Source: Cacajao melanocephalus (Eukaryota > Chordata > Mammalia > Primates > Pitheciidae). Taken from it: a DNA stretch of 64,000 bases. Within the stretch, counting starts at the first letter, position 1, and each line of letters opens with the position of its first letter. The notes below the pieces were generated by a model. It had not been told where the DNA came from and made no database searches. It worked only from the letters and a program-made list of their open reading frames with translations. The DNA is taken from the NCBI GenBank assembly GCA_963573385.1, contig CAUYLG010039345.1, forward strand, positions 1 through 64,000. Reading direction: 5' to 3'. The position numbers and the translations under genes were made by a program. Below, in pieces: positions 27,100-43,865 of this stretch.

Positions 27100-27380
27100 G
27101 GAAGAGGAAGTGGGGATCGGCGAGCGGGTGGGTGCGCCTCGGGCCGCGGGACTCGCAGCCGCCGCCGCCGCTGCCGCCTCTACGGCCGCGTCAGAACTGA
27201 AGAGAGGAAGGGGAGGAGCCGAGTCGAGCCTAAGCTGCTGCCTGATCTTACCCCTGACCCGAGGGCGGCCCAGAGAGCTTGCTCTGTAGCGGTTTCCTGC
27301 GGGGCAGGTGGGACTGCTCCTTTGGGAGGAAGGAGGAGGCACAGGCCGCGCCTTCAGGCAACTGCACGCACCACCCGAAG
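27100..27380 (+). other. Candidate plus-strand first exon of a divergent transcript
   Basis: The donor CCGAAG then GTGAGG (intron from 27381) sits at the right edge of the island. A second plus-strand donor (GGGAAG then GTGAGG, exon end 26728) lies further in. No initiating ORF with recognisable content crosses it. A divergent lncRNA or alternative non-coding first exon is the simplest interpretation. The start position is a guess. Confidence 0.3.
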
Positions 27381-27547
27381 GTGAGGCATTTGGCCCCAAA
27401 CGGGCCCTCGAAAAGCCAGACTGATCGAGGAGTTACCCCACGGCCTGATCCGCTGCACCTGCTCCAGGGAGAGAGCGCCCCACCCTTCCCGTGGCGTGGG
27501 GTGAGACTCAGCGCTGGATAACGTGTGGTCGGGCAGAGCAAATGTTT

Positions 27548-27571
27548 GATGAATGAATGAATGAATGAATG
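27548..27571. repeat. (ATGA)n short tandem repeat
   Basis: About six GATGAATGAATG-type tetranucleotide units. Confidence 0.95.
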
Positions 27572-28791
<1,220 letters not shown>

Positions 28792-29675
28792 TCCTACTTA
28801 AATTACCCTGGATCTTTCTGTCTTTACGTGACCAATCCCCTGCTACATCCTTCCAAATAAGACTCACAGTTAATCAGACCAACAAGTAATGGTCTCACAT
28901 GGCTACAAAATAAATATTTTTTTGTTTTTTCCCCCGCTTCATGTCTTACAGCAGGGGAGTGGTGGAAATTAAAGGAGTAAAGCACACAAATTTAGGGGAT
29001 TTTGTGAAGCTAAACACCTCAGAGAGTTTAAGCTTTGTGGGCTTTGACGGAAAAGAGTGGAAACATCAGAGTTCTGCAGCCCAGCAGATAACATCTCCAG
29101 TTAAGTGTGTTCCACATAGGGTTTTTCAGCAGCCTGATCTGTTTTCATTGTCAGTGGCTCCACCTTACAACCTCAGTGCTGTGGAACAAAAGGGCACTCA
29201 GGAGAGCCCTGAGCCACCTACTTAGAAAGTATTTAATAACAGCACATGAAGCTTACTAGGCTAGATACACACCTCAACACCCAGCTTGATAACAGGAGGA
29301 AACAGCTGCAGCTGGAGACTGGAGAGAAGGAAGTTCACAGATTTCTAACTTGGTCTGCATCTCTTTAGTTCCTTCTATGCTTATTAATCCAGAGGAGAAA
29401 ATAGCTAGTTAATTCAAAGTCCAAAAAAAATCTGAAGTTGTAGCTAATAGTTCTTTCCCTGGTTCATCAATTTAAGATAAAGATTTACATATTGTGTTAA
29501 AATATAACAAAAGGAGATTTGTATAAGGTTTTTGACCTTTACACTTGAAAGTGAACTCTAATGAGAAACTAATCAGAGTTTTGTTATTTCACATCAGTGG
29601 GTTTTACTGTCAAAGATTGTGTAAGATAAATTATCTGGCAAAATTTTGCTTTCCAGAAATGCTATCTACAGTATA
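28792..29675. other. No gene seen
   Basis: Unique-looking sequence. A plus ORF at 28941-29225 (94 codons) lies in it, without splice support or a recognised domain. Confidence 0.35.
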
Positions 29676-30530
29676 TTAATTACTTTTAACATTTTTATTG
29701 TGAAATAGACTTTAAATACATAAAGCAAGTATATAGTATAATAAGTGATTATAAAGGAAACCACCATATAAGTGATCAACCAGGTCAAGAAATAGAATAT
29801 TTCCAGCAACTCAGAAGTCCCCCTCCCTGCCCCATGACTTTCCTGAACACAGCTGTTTGCCTCCCTCCTAAATGTAGCCATTATTCTGACATTTGTGATA
29901 ATCATTTCCTTGCTTTTCTTTATTGTCTTGTTGCAAGCATGCATCCCTAAACAATATGTTGTTTAGTTTCACTCTTTTGAACTTTATATAACTGGAACAA
30001 TATAATATGTAATCTGTTCTTGCTGCTTTTGCTCAACATTGTTTTTAATTCATATGTTGTTCAGGTTGTTCCCAAAGCTGTAATGTGTTCATTTTCATTG
30101 CTGCATATTACAGTGTCTCGTTGTAACAGTATGTGACAATATGTTTAGCCATTCTATTGCTGATGGACATCTGGGTTGTTTCCAGTTTAGGACTGTTATA
30201 AATGCTAATGTGAACATTCTTCATGTATGTATTCCATCACATCTACTGTAAGTTTCTATAGGGCATATACCTGAGAGTGGCAATATGTGTCATAAACTTG
30301 AATAAATAATGCCAAGTTCTTTTCTAAAGGGTTGCACACTTTAGGCGTGTATGAGTCCCATTGCTCCACACCTTCACAACACTTGACATTGTTGGTCTTT
30401 TTCAGTATTACCAGTCTGGTTGGTATGTAGTAGTATCTCATTGTGGTTTTAACTAGCATTACTGATTACTGATGCTGTTGATGACCTTTTTGTATACAAC
30501 TAGCTATTTGGATTTCCACTTTTGTGGTGT
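29676..30530 (-). mobile_element. Old L1 3' region
   Basis: Antisense old-L1 landmarks: 'CATTTTTATTGTGAAATAG', 'GTTGTTCCCAAAGCTG'-like, 'CATTCTATTGCTGATGGACAT' and 'TGGTATGTAGTAGTATCTCAT'. Divergent enough to be an L1M copy. Confidence 0.75.
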
Positions 30531-31250
30531 GTTATTATCTATTTAACATCTAAGTCTCTGAGATATCCAACTTTTCAATATCCTTTCATAGTCTACATTT
30601 GAACAGATGAAGTAATGTTATGGGATGTTTAGGGTGTTGCTTTTCTAGCTGGAAACCTCTGTGGCCAGTGGTGCCTTTACCCAAGTCTTGCTCAGGCCCA
30701 CTGACTTGGCCTGGCAGGCTGCACTCAGCTTATGCTATCAATCATCAGCCTAGATCCCACGCCTGCCAAGGGCAAGTGAGGTGTGGAGCGATGAGGCATG
30801 TGTGAGCAAGCGTAGGGTCTGGTCACTGTGCAGTCAGACACACCAGCTGCTACAGTGGGACAGGCAGCTCCAGGTGTGCCGGCTCTACCAGGCTGTGGCT
30901 GGACCAGGCATACTGCAAGCAGCTTCTACAGCTGGCACCAGGGAACACATTGGCACCCAGAAGCTTGGAGATGCCAGGAACTGCAGGGACCCAAAGAGGG
31001 AGTCACAGCCCTGGTTTGGGGAGCTCCCAGGTCTGGGCTCCCCAAAAGGTCACAGCTCTTCTCTCCACCCGCAATGTGGCAAGCAAGGGGGATGTGTCAG
31101 CCTTGTTTGTGTTATAGCTCTTTTAGCCTTGCCATTTGATGGGTCCCAAGTTCTTGTCCTGTGACCAGGAAGTATGAGGTACACAGACAAGTGGAGGGTG
31201 AGCAACATGTTATTGAGTAATGGAACAGCTCAGAGGAGACCCACAGAGGT

Positions 31251-31461
31251 AGCTCCTTTCTGCAGCCAGGGTGTCCCAATGAGTGTTCAGCTCCTAGCAG
31301 AGAGGGCAGCTCCTCTTTGCAAGATAGCTCCTCTTTGCAGGAAGATCATCCCAATAAGTATTCAGTTCTCAGCAGAGAAGGTAGCTACTCTCCACAGCTG
31401 GTCATCCTAACAAGTGTTCAGCTAGCAGCAGGGAAGGAAACCCCTCTGCAGCTGGTCATCC
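31251..31461. repeat. 57-bp minisatellite (about 3.7 units)
   Basis: Units start at 31251, 31326 and 31383, each 57 bp and beginning AGCT(C/A)CT, with a shortened unit at 31308-31325 and a partial unit at 31440-31461. They share 'CA(A/G)T(A/G)(A/T)GT'-type and 'TCAG(C/T)TC(C/T)(T/-)AGCAGAGA'-type cores. Confidence 0.88.
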
Positions 31462-31674
31462 ATGGTCTGCTCAGCATAGTACCTGGGGCTTTTATGGGCC
31501 TCAGAGGGGAGGAAGTGCATGCTGATCACTCCATGGGCGGGCCCAGGAAAAAACCACAAGTTCCCCCTCTCCTCTACAAAATTGGCAACCCAGCCCCCAG
31601 GCTTCCGGCCTTCCCCAGCCTAAAGGTGGGGCTTCAACTGGGGACCCGCTCCTTTCCATCCTGGAGCCTGTCTG

Positions 31675-32014
<340 letters not shown>

Positions 32015-32980
32015 TCATGGCGCCCGGGCTATTCCTGCAGAAGGGTGCCTGTGGGGCCAGCACGGAGCTGCCCTCAGCCCTGCCAACCCTTGCTTCCCTC
32101 CCATGCTCATTGGTGCCCGACATCTAGAGGGGGCAGAGGCGGCAGGGAGCTAGCATGTCAGCACTCCCCCAAGCCTGCACATACCCGGCGGGCTGTGACA
32201 GTGCCCGGGCTTGGCCCCAACCCAGCTCCGAGAGGCACCGGAGCGGGGAGAAGCCAGCCAGTGGGAACAGACAACTCGGGCCTGCAGGTGCAAGAGGGCC
32301 TTCCTTCCTGTCCCCGCCGCACCCCCCACCCCGAGGGTGCAGAGTGCAGTTGCCCTGGTCCTGCGCCCAGGAGAGTGGGGCTCCTGCCTGCTCCATGGAG
32401 TGTCCAGGGAGCCCCAGCTGTGCCTCCTTGCAACCTAGGGCGGGGACTCCAGGTCCTCGCTGGGCTCCTCTCTGCCCACCTCTCCCTGCCTGACCACGCT
32501 GCTCCCATGCTGGCAGGCAGCTCAACCTTGCCCCATCACAGCAGCCCCCAGGGCAGCGTGCTCCAGGCTTCTCCCAGGGGCGGGCTCTGGGGACTGTCCA
32601 CCTCCTCCCCAAGTGCTCCCCGCGGTGACAGTGGGTGAGAGCAGTGATACAGGGCCTGGGTCTGGAGCAGTGGAGGCTCCAAGCCTGGGAGCGGGTGCAG
32701 CCCCCAGCTATGCAAGGATGAGTGGCCGGGGGAGGGACAGCACAGTGGCTACCTCGGGAACGCAGGTCTCACAACTGCCACTACCACTCCCACAGCCGCT
32801 CCTGCCACTACTGCTCACACACCCCCACTGCAGCCAGCATGATGGCAGTGGCCGCTCCGGACAGCCGCCACCGCCATCGGTAATGCCGCCAAATGAGTTA
32901 TATCTGGGACAAGTTCCTTCCAAAGTAAGAATAATTATAGTTTACCTAGGTTTATTATTATTAATTTGATTATAAACTTC

Positions 32981-33278
32981 TTTTTTTTTTTTTTTTTGAG
33001 AAAGGGTTTTTACTCTGTCACAAAGGCTGGAGTACAGTGGCTCAATCATAGCTTACTGAGGTCTCCAACTCCTGAACTCAAGCGATCCTCCTGCCTCCAC
33101 CTCTCAGGTAACTAGGGCTATAGACACGTGCCATCACCTGTCTAATTTTTTTATTGTTTATAGAGATAGGGTCTCACTATATTGCCCAGGCTGGTCTCCA
33201 ACGCCAGGACTCAAGCAATCGTCCAGCCTCAGCCTCCCAAAGTGCTGGAATTACAGGTGTGAGCCACCATGCCCACCC
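32981..33278 (-). mobile_element. Alu, old
   Basis: Antisense Alu with a T tail at about 32981-32997, ending CATGCCCACC. Preceded by ATAAACTTCTTT. Confidence 0.93.
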
Positions 33279-33285
33279 TATAAAC

Positions 33286-33451
33286 TTTTTTTTCTTTTTC
33301 TTTTTTTTTGAGACAAAGTCACTCTGTCACCCAGGGTGGAGTGCATTGATGTGAACACAGCCCACTGCAGCCTCAACCTAGACTCAGTGGATTCTCCCAC
33401 CTCAGCATTCCAAGTAACTGAGGCCACAGGGATGTACCACCACACCCAGCT
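33286..33451 (-). mobile_element. Alu fragment adjacent to the previous one
   Basis: Antisense, starts after ATAAACTTTTTTTTC and stops at CACACCCAGCTG, before the far end of the element, followed by ATAAACTTCTTA. A truncated second insertion beside the first. Confidence 0.88.
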
Positions 33452-35324
<1,873 letters not shown>

Positions 35325-35440
35325 TCTTACTATCACCTACTATTTTCTAACACTAGAGTGAAGTGCTGGACATACAGTGATGAGAAGAGGAAAAAAAAAG
35401 AACTTGTCCCTCCCTTCATGGAGCATACAGTCTGATACCT
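35325..35440 (-). mobile_element. L2 3' fragment
   Basis: 'ATCACCTACTATTTTCTAAC', 'GCTGGACATACAGTGATGAG' and 'CCTTCATGGAGCATACAGTCT' fit the antisense L2 3'-end order. Confidence 0.65.
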
Positions 35441-35483
35441 AGAATGTGCCATGCTCAATACTTGACCCCAGCCACTACCATCC

Positions 35484-35802
35484 AAAATTATTTGATCTAG
35501 GCCAGGCATGGTGACTCAAACCTGTAATCCCAGCACTTTGGGAGGCCGAGTTGGACAGATCACTTGAGGTCAGCAGTTCCAGACCAGCCTGGCTAACATA
35601 GTAAAACCCCATCTCTGCTAAAAATACAAAAATTAGCTGGGTGTGATGGTGCTTGCCTGTAATCCCAGCTACTTGGGAGGCTGAGGCAGGAGAATCACTT
35701 GAACCCTGGATGCAGAGATTGTGGTAAGCCAGCACCATTGCACTCCAGCCTGGCCAACAAGAGTGAAACTTCATCTCAAAAAAAGTAAAATTATTTGATC
35801 TA
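35484..35802 (+). mobile_element. Alu with 16-bp target duplication
   Basis: Alu body 35500-35786. AAAATTATTTGATCTA is repeated exactly at 35484-35499 and 35787-35802. Confidence 0.96.
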
Positions 35803-35911
35803 TATTTTCTGAGGATGTTCTCAGGATAAACAAATGACATTCTAGAAACCGTCAATCCTATTTGTCATTTTTCAAATTTTCATTAAGACAGTTTTTAAAA
35901 ATATAGAAACA

Positions 35912-36225
35912 TGGCCTGGCACGGTGACTCACCTCTGTAATCCCAGCACTTTCAGAGGCCAATGCAGATGGATTGCTTGAGCCCAGGACTTCAAGACCAG
36001 CCTGGGCAAAACGGTGAAACCCCCATCTCTGCAAAAAAATACAAAACTTAGCTGGGTGTGGTAGCACACACCTGTAGTCCGAGCTACTCGAGAGGCTGAC
36101 GTAGGAGGATTACCTGACCCAGGGAGATTGAGGATTGAGGCTGCAGTAAGCCATGATTGTCCCATCCACTGCACGCCAGCCTGGGCAACAGAATGAGATC
36201 CCATCTCACACACACACACACACAA
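35912..36225 (+). mobile_element. Alu with (CA)n tail
   Basis: Starts GGCCTGGCACGGTGACTCA, keeps both monomers and ends in an ACAC repeat at about 36207-36223. Confidence 0.94.
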
Positions 36226-37755
<1,530 letters not shown>

Positions 37756-37941
37756 GTTGCTGCATAAAATACAGGGTAATCAGTTAAATTTGAATTTCAG
37801 GTAAATATATATTGCATGTATGTCACATGCAATAATAACTTCTTTGCTAAATATTTGCTGTGTTTTCATTGCCAAATCTGGCACCCTACCAAGGAGCCCT
37901 GATTCCTTTAAGTGGTGAATGGTATTTAGAAGCCACAATCT

Positions 37942-38230
37942 GACCAGGCACGATGGCTCACGCCTGTAATCCCGACACTTTGGGAGGCCAATCACTCCTG
38001 CTTGAGCCCAGGAGTTCGAGACCAGCCTGAACAATATGGCAAAACCCTGTCTCTACAAAAAATATACAACAATCATCCAGGCATGGTGGCATGTGCCTGT
38101 AGTCCCAGCTACTCAAAAGGCTGAGGTTGGGAGATCACCTAAGCCCAGAAGATGGAGGCTGCAGTGAGCCATGATTGCGCCACTGCACTCCAGCCTGGGT
38201 GATAGGAGTGAGACTCTTATATCAAAAAAA
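37942..38230 (+). mobile_element. Alu, old
   Basis: 'GACCAGGCACGATGGCTCACG' start, a small deletion near 37990, tail at 38222-38233. Confidence 0.93.

Positions 38231-38231
<1 letters not shown>

Positions 38232-38263
<32 letters not shown>
38232..38263. repeat. (CA)n microsatellite in an Alu tail
   Basis: AAAAACACAC run directly after the Alu A tail. Confidence 0.95.
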
Positions 38264-38267
<4 letters not shown>

Positions 38268-38935
38268 AGAGCAACATCTGCTGGTTCTAGTTTTGTTTCA
38301 CAGCTCTCAGACTCTCTCAGTGGACAGTACTAGGGAACACACACACACTCACATAGACATTTACCTCTATACATGTCAACATTGACATTGATGTCATGTG
38401 GATACAGAAACATTGCGATCCATGAGTTCACACTGGTATTCTAAGTCTAATTCAATACCTCAGGGATTATTCCAACTTTCTCCCTTTCCATATTTAGGAC
38501 TCCTTTCAGGATGAGAAACCTGACTCCCATGAACCTTAATATATTTATTTATTTATTTAATCCATCCCCTGGTACATGAACCAAACTTGTATTACTGCCA
38601 CTGCTCCCTCCCCAGTGTTATTGTCCTCCTCAATCTGTGCCCTGATTCTTGTGCCAGGCCATCCCCACACGTAGACACTGCATTCAATCGACTTGCACTG
38701 TGATAGCTCACCCAGGCCACCCCTCAGTGTGGATGCCCTCTTCACCTTGCTTGGAATCTGGCACCCTGGATCAGGTCACCCTACTGCATGGATCTCTCCT
38801 TTCCCTGCTCAGGCTCTGCCACCACACAGCAGTCTGTCCTCTACTCATAAGCCCTCCTTGTCCTGCTATGGAACTCACACCACCCAGATCCTTCCCCCGC
38901 AGGATATCCCTTAATTTCAGTTAGTGTTTGTGTTT
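38264..38935. other. No gene seen
   Basis: Mixed-composition DNA with a TTTA tetranucleotide run at about 38541-38559. 38640-38900 is C-rich with repeated 'CACCCAG'/'CACCCTG' words but no recognised gene. Confidence 0.4.
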
Positions 38936-39190
38936 AGCAGGAACTTCACCAAAGTGATGCCATGGACACCCTCCTTACGTTGCTCTAAGCACAAAAGTTT
39001 TATGTAAGTGACACCTAAGTTTGAACTATTATATTACTCTTATTGCTAATAATGCAAACTGAGGATAGCAGGAACTTCACCAAAGTGGTGCCGTGAACAC
39101 CCTCTTTACCTTGCTCTAAGCAGAAAAGTTTTATTTAAGTGACACTTAAGTTTGAACTGTTAAATTACTCTTACTGCTAATAATACAAAC
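38936..39190. repeat. Tandem duplication, two copies, 131-bp period
   Basis: AGCAGGAACTTCACCAAAGT starts copies at 38936 and 39067. Each runs about 124 bp to 'CTAATAAT(G/A)CAAAC', with a 7-bp TGAGGAT spacer. Around ten substitutions separate them, so the event is old. Confidence 0.92.
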
Positions 39191-39527
39191 ATCTAAAAGA
39201 GTGGAAAATGGTTGCCTCTTAAAAAGCCATAGCATATGACGGGAAAGACAGATGAAACTTGGTTTTCTTTACTATAAGAAACTCGTTTTCCCCTATATTA
39301 CTTTGATTTAAATAATTTAATTTAAAAAAATTAAGTTTCTACAGATTGATACATCTCAATATAGCACAGTTTGATAGAAAGCAGACTGTAATGGAAACAA
39401 CCAGAATTTAGCACCTAGATTCAAGTACCAATTCTGCCCATTTACTGCTTATATAATTGTACAACAACCCTTGAGACTCAGTTTACACATTTGTAAATTG
39501 GAGATAATTATACTTGCCCTACTGTAT
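39191..39527. other. No gene seen
   Basis: AT-rich. 39370-39500 may be a degraded MIR ('CTTGAGACTCAGTTTACACA'). Confidence 0.4.
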
Positions 39528-39903
39528 TAGCTTGCCAGGGCCGCTATGACAAAATACTATGGGCTAAGTGGTTTAAAACAACAGAAATGTGTTGTCTTAA
39601 GTTCTGGAGGCTGGAGGTCCAAGACCAAGGTGTTAGCAGGTTTGGTTTCTCTGAGGTGTCCTTGGCTTGCAGATGTCCGTCTTCTCCCTGTCTTGAAATG
39701 GCCTTTTGTGTATATGTGTGTGCATTCCTGTTTCGTCCCCTTATAAAGGAATCAGTCATCTTGGATTAGCCCCACCCCATGGCCTCATTTTAACTTAATC
39801 ACCTCTTTACAGACCTTATCACTACATACAGTTACATTTTGAACTTCCAGGGGTTGGCACTTCAAGATATTAATTTTAGGGGAATTCAGTTCAGCCCATA
39901 ACA
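39528..39903 (-). mobile_element. MLT1A-type MaLR LTR (antisense)
   Basis: Antisense MLT1 landmarks: 'AGCTTGCCAGGGCCGCTATGA', 'TTCTGGAGGCTGGAGGTCC', 'CATTTTAACTTAATCACCTC' and 'AATTCAGTTCAGCCCATAAC'. A solo LTR without an internal region. Confidence 0.88.
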
Positions 39904-40179
39904 TCTACCTATTACATTCATTCATTTGCTTAGATTTACTGGTCTCCTTCCATGTTCCAACCTGTGCTAGGCACTGAGGATTAAAATTGAGAATCAGATG
40001 AGATAATGACATTCTGAAAACTAACTTAAAATACACAAAAAAGAAACCCACACATTAAAGAATAGCCCACCCACATAATGCTTTGCTTGCAGGAAATTAT
40101 TAAATTGAATGAAGTCAAATAACAAAAATGAAAGCTTTCTAAAAGGGAAACAATGGGAAGCATGAAGAAAGTTATAGAA

Positions 40180-40375
40180 TAGCAACTATTATTTTTAAAC
40201 ACCTGATAGGTGCCAGGCACTGACCATAAGACTTACGCAAACTGTCTCATTTAATCCGTACTATGCCCCTGCTGGGTAGCTGTTACCAAAACCATTTTAC
40301 TGGTGAGAAATCGATTACTAACAGACTCTGTAACATGCCTGAGGTCATACAGCCTTGTGGCTTGAATTTGCATGT
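40180..40375 (-). mobile_element. MIR (antisense)
   Basis: 'ATAGGTGCCAGGCACTGACC', 'ACTGTCTCATTTAATCC' and 'CATGCCTGAGGTCATACAGCC' in antisense MIR order. Confidence 0.8.
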
Positions 40376-40718
40376 ATTGGATGCCAAAGGAACTCATGTT
40401 CCTTTTACTACTCTCTACTGTGAGTCACAACCATAGAGAACTATGGTTAGGCTCTATTTCTTTAAATTTTTTTTTGTTAAATATTAAGTATGTTCAAAAA
40501 ACCATGATTCATGTTTATGGAGAATGATAATAAAATGAACACCTGTGTACTCACCGGCTGGCTTGAGAAAGAGAATAGCCAGTACCTTTACAGTCCCTGC
40601 ATACATCTTTCTATCCACATTCTCTTCTCCCTTTTCCCAAAAGTAACCGTTATTCTAGTTTTGTGCTCACTACCTGTGACACACACACACACACACACAC
40701 ACATTTTCATTTTCCATG
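40376..40718. other. Flank of the pseudogene; (CA)n
   Basis: 'TAAAATGAACACCTGTGTACTC' and the following text resemble an old antisense L1 or L2-like element, not assigned. A (CA)n run is at about 40679-40702. Confidence 0.4.
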
Positions 40719-41590
40719 GTTTTTTTTCCACGAATAAGACTTTCTATTTGCCATATTAAAAGTCTGAGTGTTAAACAGATTCTTGGACTGATGGCTTATA
40801 TCCATCAGCTCATTTAACTTTAGCACCTGTGTCATCCCCAGTAGCTTTTCCAGAACTACTCCCTTCGCCATGAAGCTCCATGAGTTTTCACAATTCAAAC
40901 TTGGTCTTCTTCAGCATTTTTACTTTTCTAATGAAGATATCATGGAGAGGATAAATGATTGGCAAGCCTTTTCTAGGAATTTTCCAATGCTCTCTGGAAT
41001 CAATTTATTGACCACTTCTTTCAAGTCATTTGCCTGCACCTCTCGGGTCGTGATTTCCATCATCTTCTTCCGGAGTTGGCAGACCTGTTGGTGCTGAGCA
41101 TAAGAGGTCTTCCGTGTCTGATTGTTGCGTTTTTTAGTAAAACCAACACAGAACAGACAAAGCAAGTAACCGCCGGTAGTCTTGACATCAACATGAGCTT
41201 CAATCATTGTCTGCCATTTTTTGACCGTGGAACACGTTTTGTCATGGATAAGATCCATGCCATGGAAGTTAGTCAGGCAGTTTTTGCCCTGAACATCTTC
41301 AGTAATCAGCTTGAATTTTGTAAATGCAACTTCATCATTCTGCAAATCAGCAGGACTAACTTCAAACACTCAACCCTTGAGGCCATAAGATGCAATTTTG
41401 GTTCCTTGGGTCCTGCTGACTAGCGTCTTTCTAATATTTCTTATATTAAACATAGTGGGTGCTTTCACATCATACCAATGTTTCTCAGAAAATGGATCAA
41501 CCATTTTCTTCTTGGCTCCCTTCTTGCTGCCTTTCTTAAGGCGCTTGTTCTTGCCAACCACCATGGTGCTGCTCAGAGAGCCAAAAGGGC
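40719..41590 (-). pseudogene. RPS3A: RPS3A processed pseudogene
   Basis: Read leftward, this is an intronless copy of the mRNA for ribosomal protein eS1 (RPS3A), a component of the small cytoplasmic subunit. It starts with the pyrimidine-rich 5'UTR (CCCTTTTGGCTCTCTGAGCA, near 41588-41569), an ATG near 41564 and the N-terminal [20 protein letters not shown] segment, runs through to the C terminus, and keeps a short 3'UTR and an 8-base A tail (T run at 40719-40728). Disabling changes are a TGA at 41370-41372 replacing a codon near residue 66, a frameshift near 40965, and many missense changes. It is full length, so reverse transcription reached the cap region. It abuts an L1 fragment of the same orientation at 41591. 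Confidence 0.96.
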
Positions 41591-42345
41591 TATTTTTTGA
41601 CTTTTTAATAACCATTCTGACTGGTGTAAGATGGTATTTTATTGTGGTTTTGATTTGCATTTTTCTGACGATTAATGATGTTGAGCATTTTTCACGTTTG
41701 TTGATTGCTTGCATATTGCCTTTTGAGAAGTGTCTGTTCATGTCCTTTGCCCAGTTTTTAAATGGGGTTGTTTTTGGCTTGTTGAATTAAGTTCCTTATA
41801 GATTCTGGATATTAGACCTTTGTTGAATGCAGAATATGCAAATATTTTCCCCCCTTCTGTAGGTTGTTTTCTCTGTTGACAGTTTCTTTTGCTGTGCTCT
41901 TTCGTTTAATTAAATCCCATTTTCCAAGTTTTATTTTTGTTGCAATTGCTTTTGAGGACTTAATCATAAATTCTTTGCCAAGGTCAATGTCCAGAACGGT
42001 ATTTTCTAGGTTTTCTTTTAGGATTTTTACAGTTTTTGGTCTTACATTTAAGCATTTAATCCATCTCGAGTTAATTTTTATAAACAATGAAAGGTAGGTG
42101 TCCAGTTACATTCTTCTGCATATGGCTAGCCAGCTATTTCAGCACAATTTATTGAATAGAGAATCCTTTCACCATTTATTATTTCTGTCAACTTTGTCAA
42201 AGATCAAATGGTTGTAGGTTTGTGACTTTATTTATGGGTTCACTATTCTGTTCCACTGGTCTATGTTTGTACCAGTATGGTGCTGTTTTGGTCACTGTAG
42301 ACCTGTTATATAGTTTAAAGTTGGGTAATATGATGTCAGGTGCAC
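41591..42345 (-). mobile_element. L1 ORF2 3' portion, truncated at both ends
   Basis: Antisense L1 from 'TTTTTGACTTTTTAATAACC' to 'TTTAAAGTTGGGTAATATGATG', covering ORF2 near its 3' half. The expected neighbouring L1 sequence is missing on both sides: on the left it joins the RPS3A 5' end and on the right it stops near 42345. The plus ORFs over it are antisense frames. Confidence 0.9.
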
Positions 42346-42430
42346 TTTAAATGTTAGCTTCACATTTCTAAATGAACTCTGGTAGATTAAAAACATTTAC
42401 TTCATAATTCCTAAAAAAGACTCAGATTTG

Positions 42431-42520
42431 CTTTTTTTTTTTTTTTTTTTTTAAATAGACGAGTCTTGATATATTGTCCAGGGCACATGCTGTCCCCTTG
42501 CCTCAGGCTCCTGAGTAGCT
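42431..42520 (-). mobile_element. Alu-like remnant with T run
   Basis: A T run of about 22 bases, then 'GACGAGTCTTGATATATTGTCC' and 'GCCTCAGGCTCCTGAGTAGCTG', a short antisense Alu/FLAM remnant. Confidence 0.6.
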
Positions 42521-42671
42521 GTTAAGAGGGAGCTATGGAAGCAGGCAGTAGGATGCAGGCCTGGCTCCCAGACCAGTTATGTGGGTTCTCTGAAGAAGCT
42601 GTGAGAAGGCAGGTGGTGTGGCTCTCCTGAATCAAGGCATTCAGGTCAGTGCAATTACTCATTAGAATGAT

Positions 42672-43679
<1,008 letters not shown>

Positions 43680-43865
43680 AGCCCTGGAGCCAAATTGCCT
43701 TGGTCGAGCTATGTAACTCTGAGTTGCTCAATTCCTCTGTGCCTCAGTTTTCTCATCAGTAAAACAGGCACAGTGATAGGATTAAATGGGTTAATATATG
43801 TAAAGCGCTTAGAACTGTATCTCAGAACAGTGATAACTGCTGAGTAAATGTTAGCTATTATTTTT
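43680..43865 (+). mobile_element. MIR (sense)
   Basis: 'CCTGGAGCCAAATTGCCTTGG', 'TCTGTGCCTCAGTTTTCTCATC' and 'GTAAAGCGCTTAGAACTG' match MIR closely. Confidence 0.92.

Larger units (their letters stand above)
25780..27330. promoter_or_regulatory. CpG island, probable bidirectional promoter
   Basis: The base composition switches abruptly from AT-rich to very GC- and CpG-rich, with CCG/GGC runs, GC-box-like GGGCGG, the CRE-like and X-box sites at 26965-26985, a second TGATGACG at about 27086-27093 and an ETS-like GAGGAAGTG at about 27104-27112. There is no TATA box in a convincing place. Splice-donor consensus sites leave the island on both strands, so divergent transcription is the likely arrangement. 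It is the only housekeeping-type promoter in the window. Which gene it serves is not known to me. Confidence 0.88.

Noticed and set aside
31251..31461. CRISPR-like periodic repeat
   Set aside because: The units are contiguous with no spacers, and the genome is clearly vertebrate. It is a minisatellite.
32045..32638. 197-codon plus ORF and overlapping minus ORFs of 116-162 codons
   Set aside because: GC-rich compositional frames open on both strands in the same segment, with no domain and no splice or start support.
40920..41369. RPS3A-like ORF as a functional ribosomal gene
   Set aside because: Intronless, with an in-frame TGA, a frameshift and a decayed A tail. It is a processed pseudogene.
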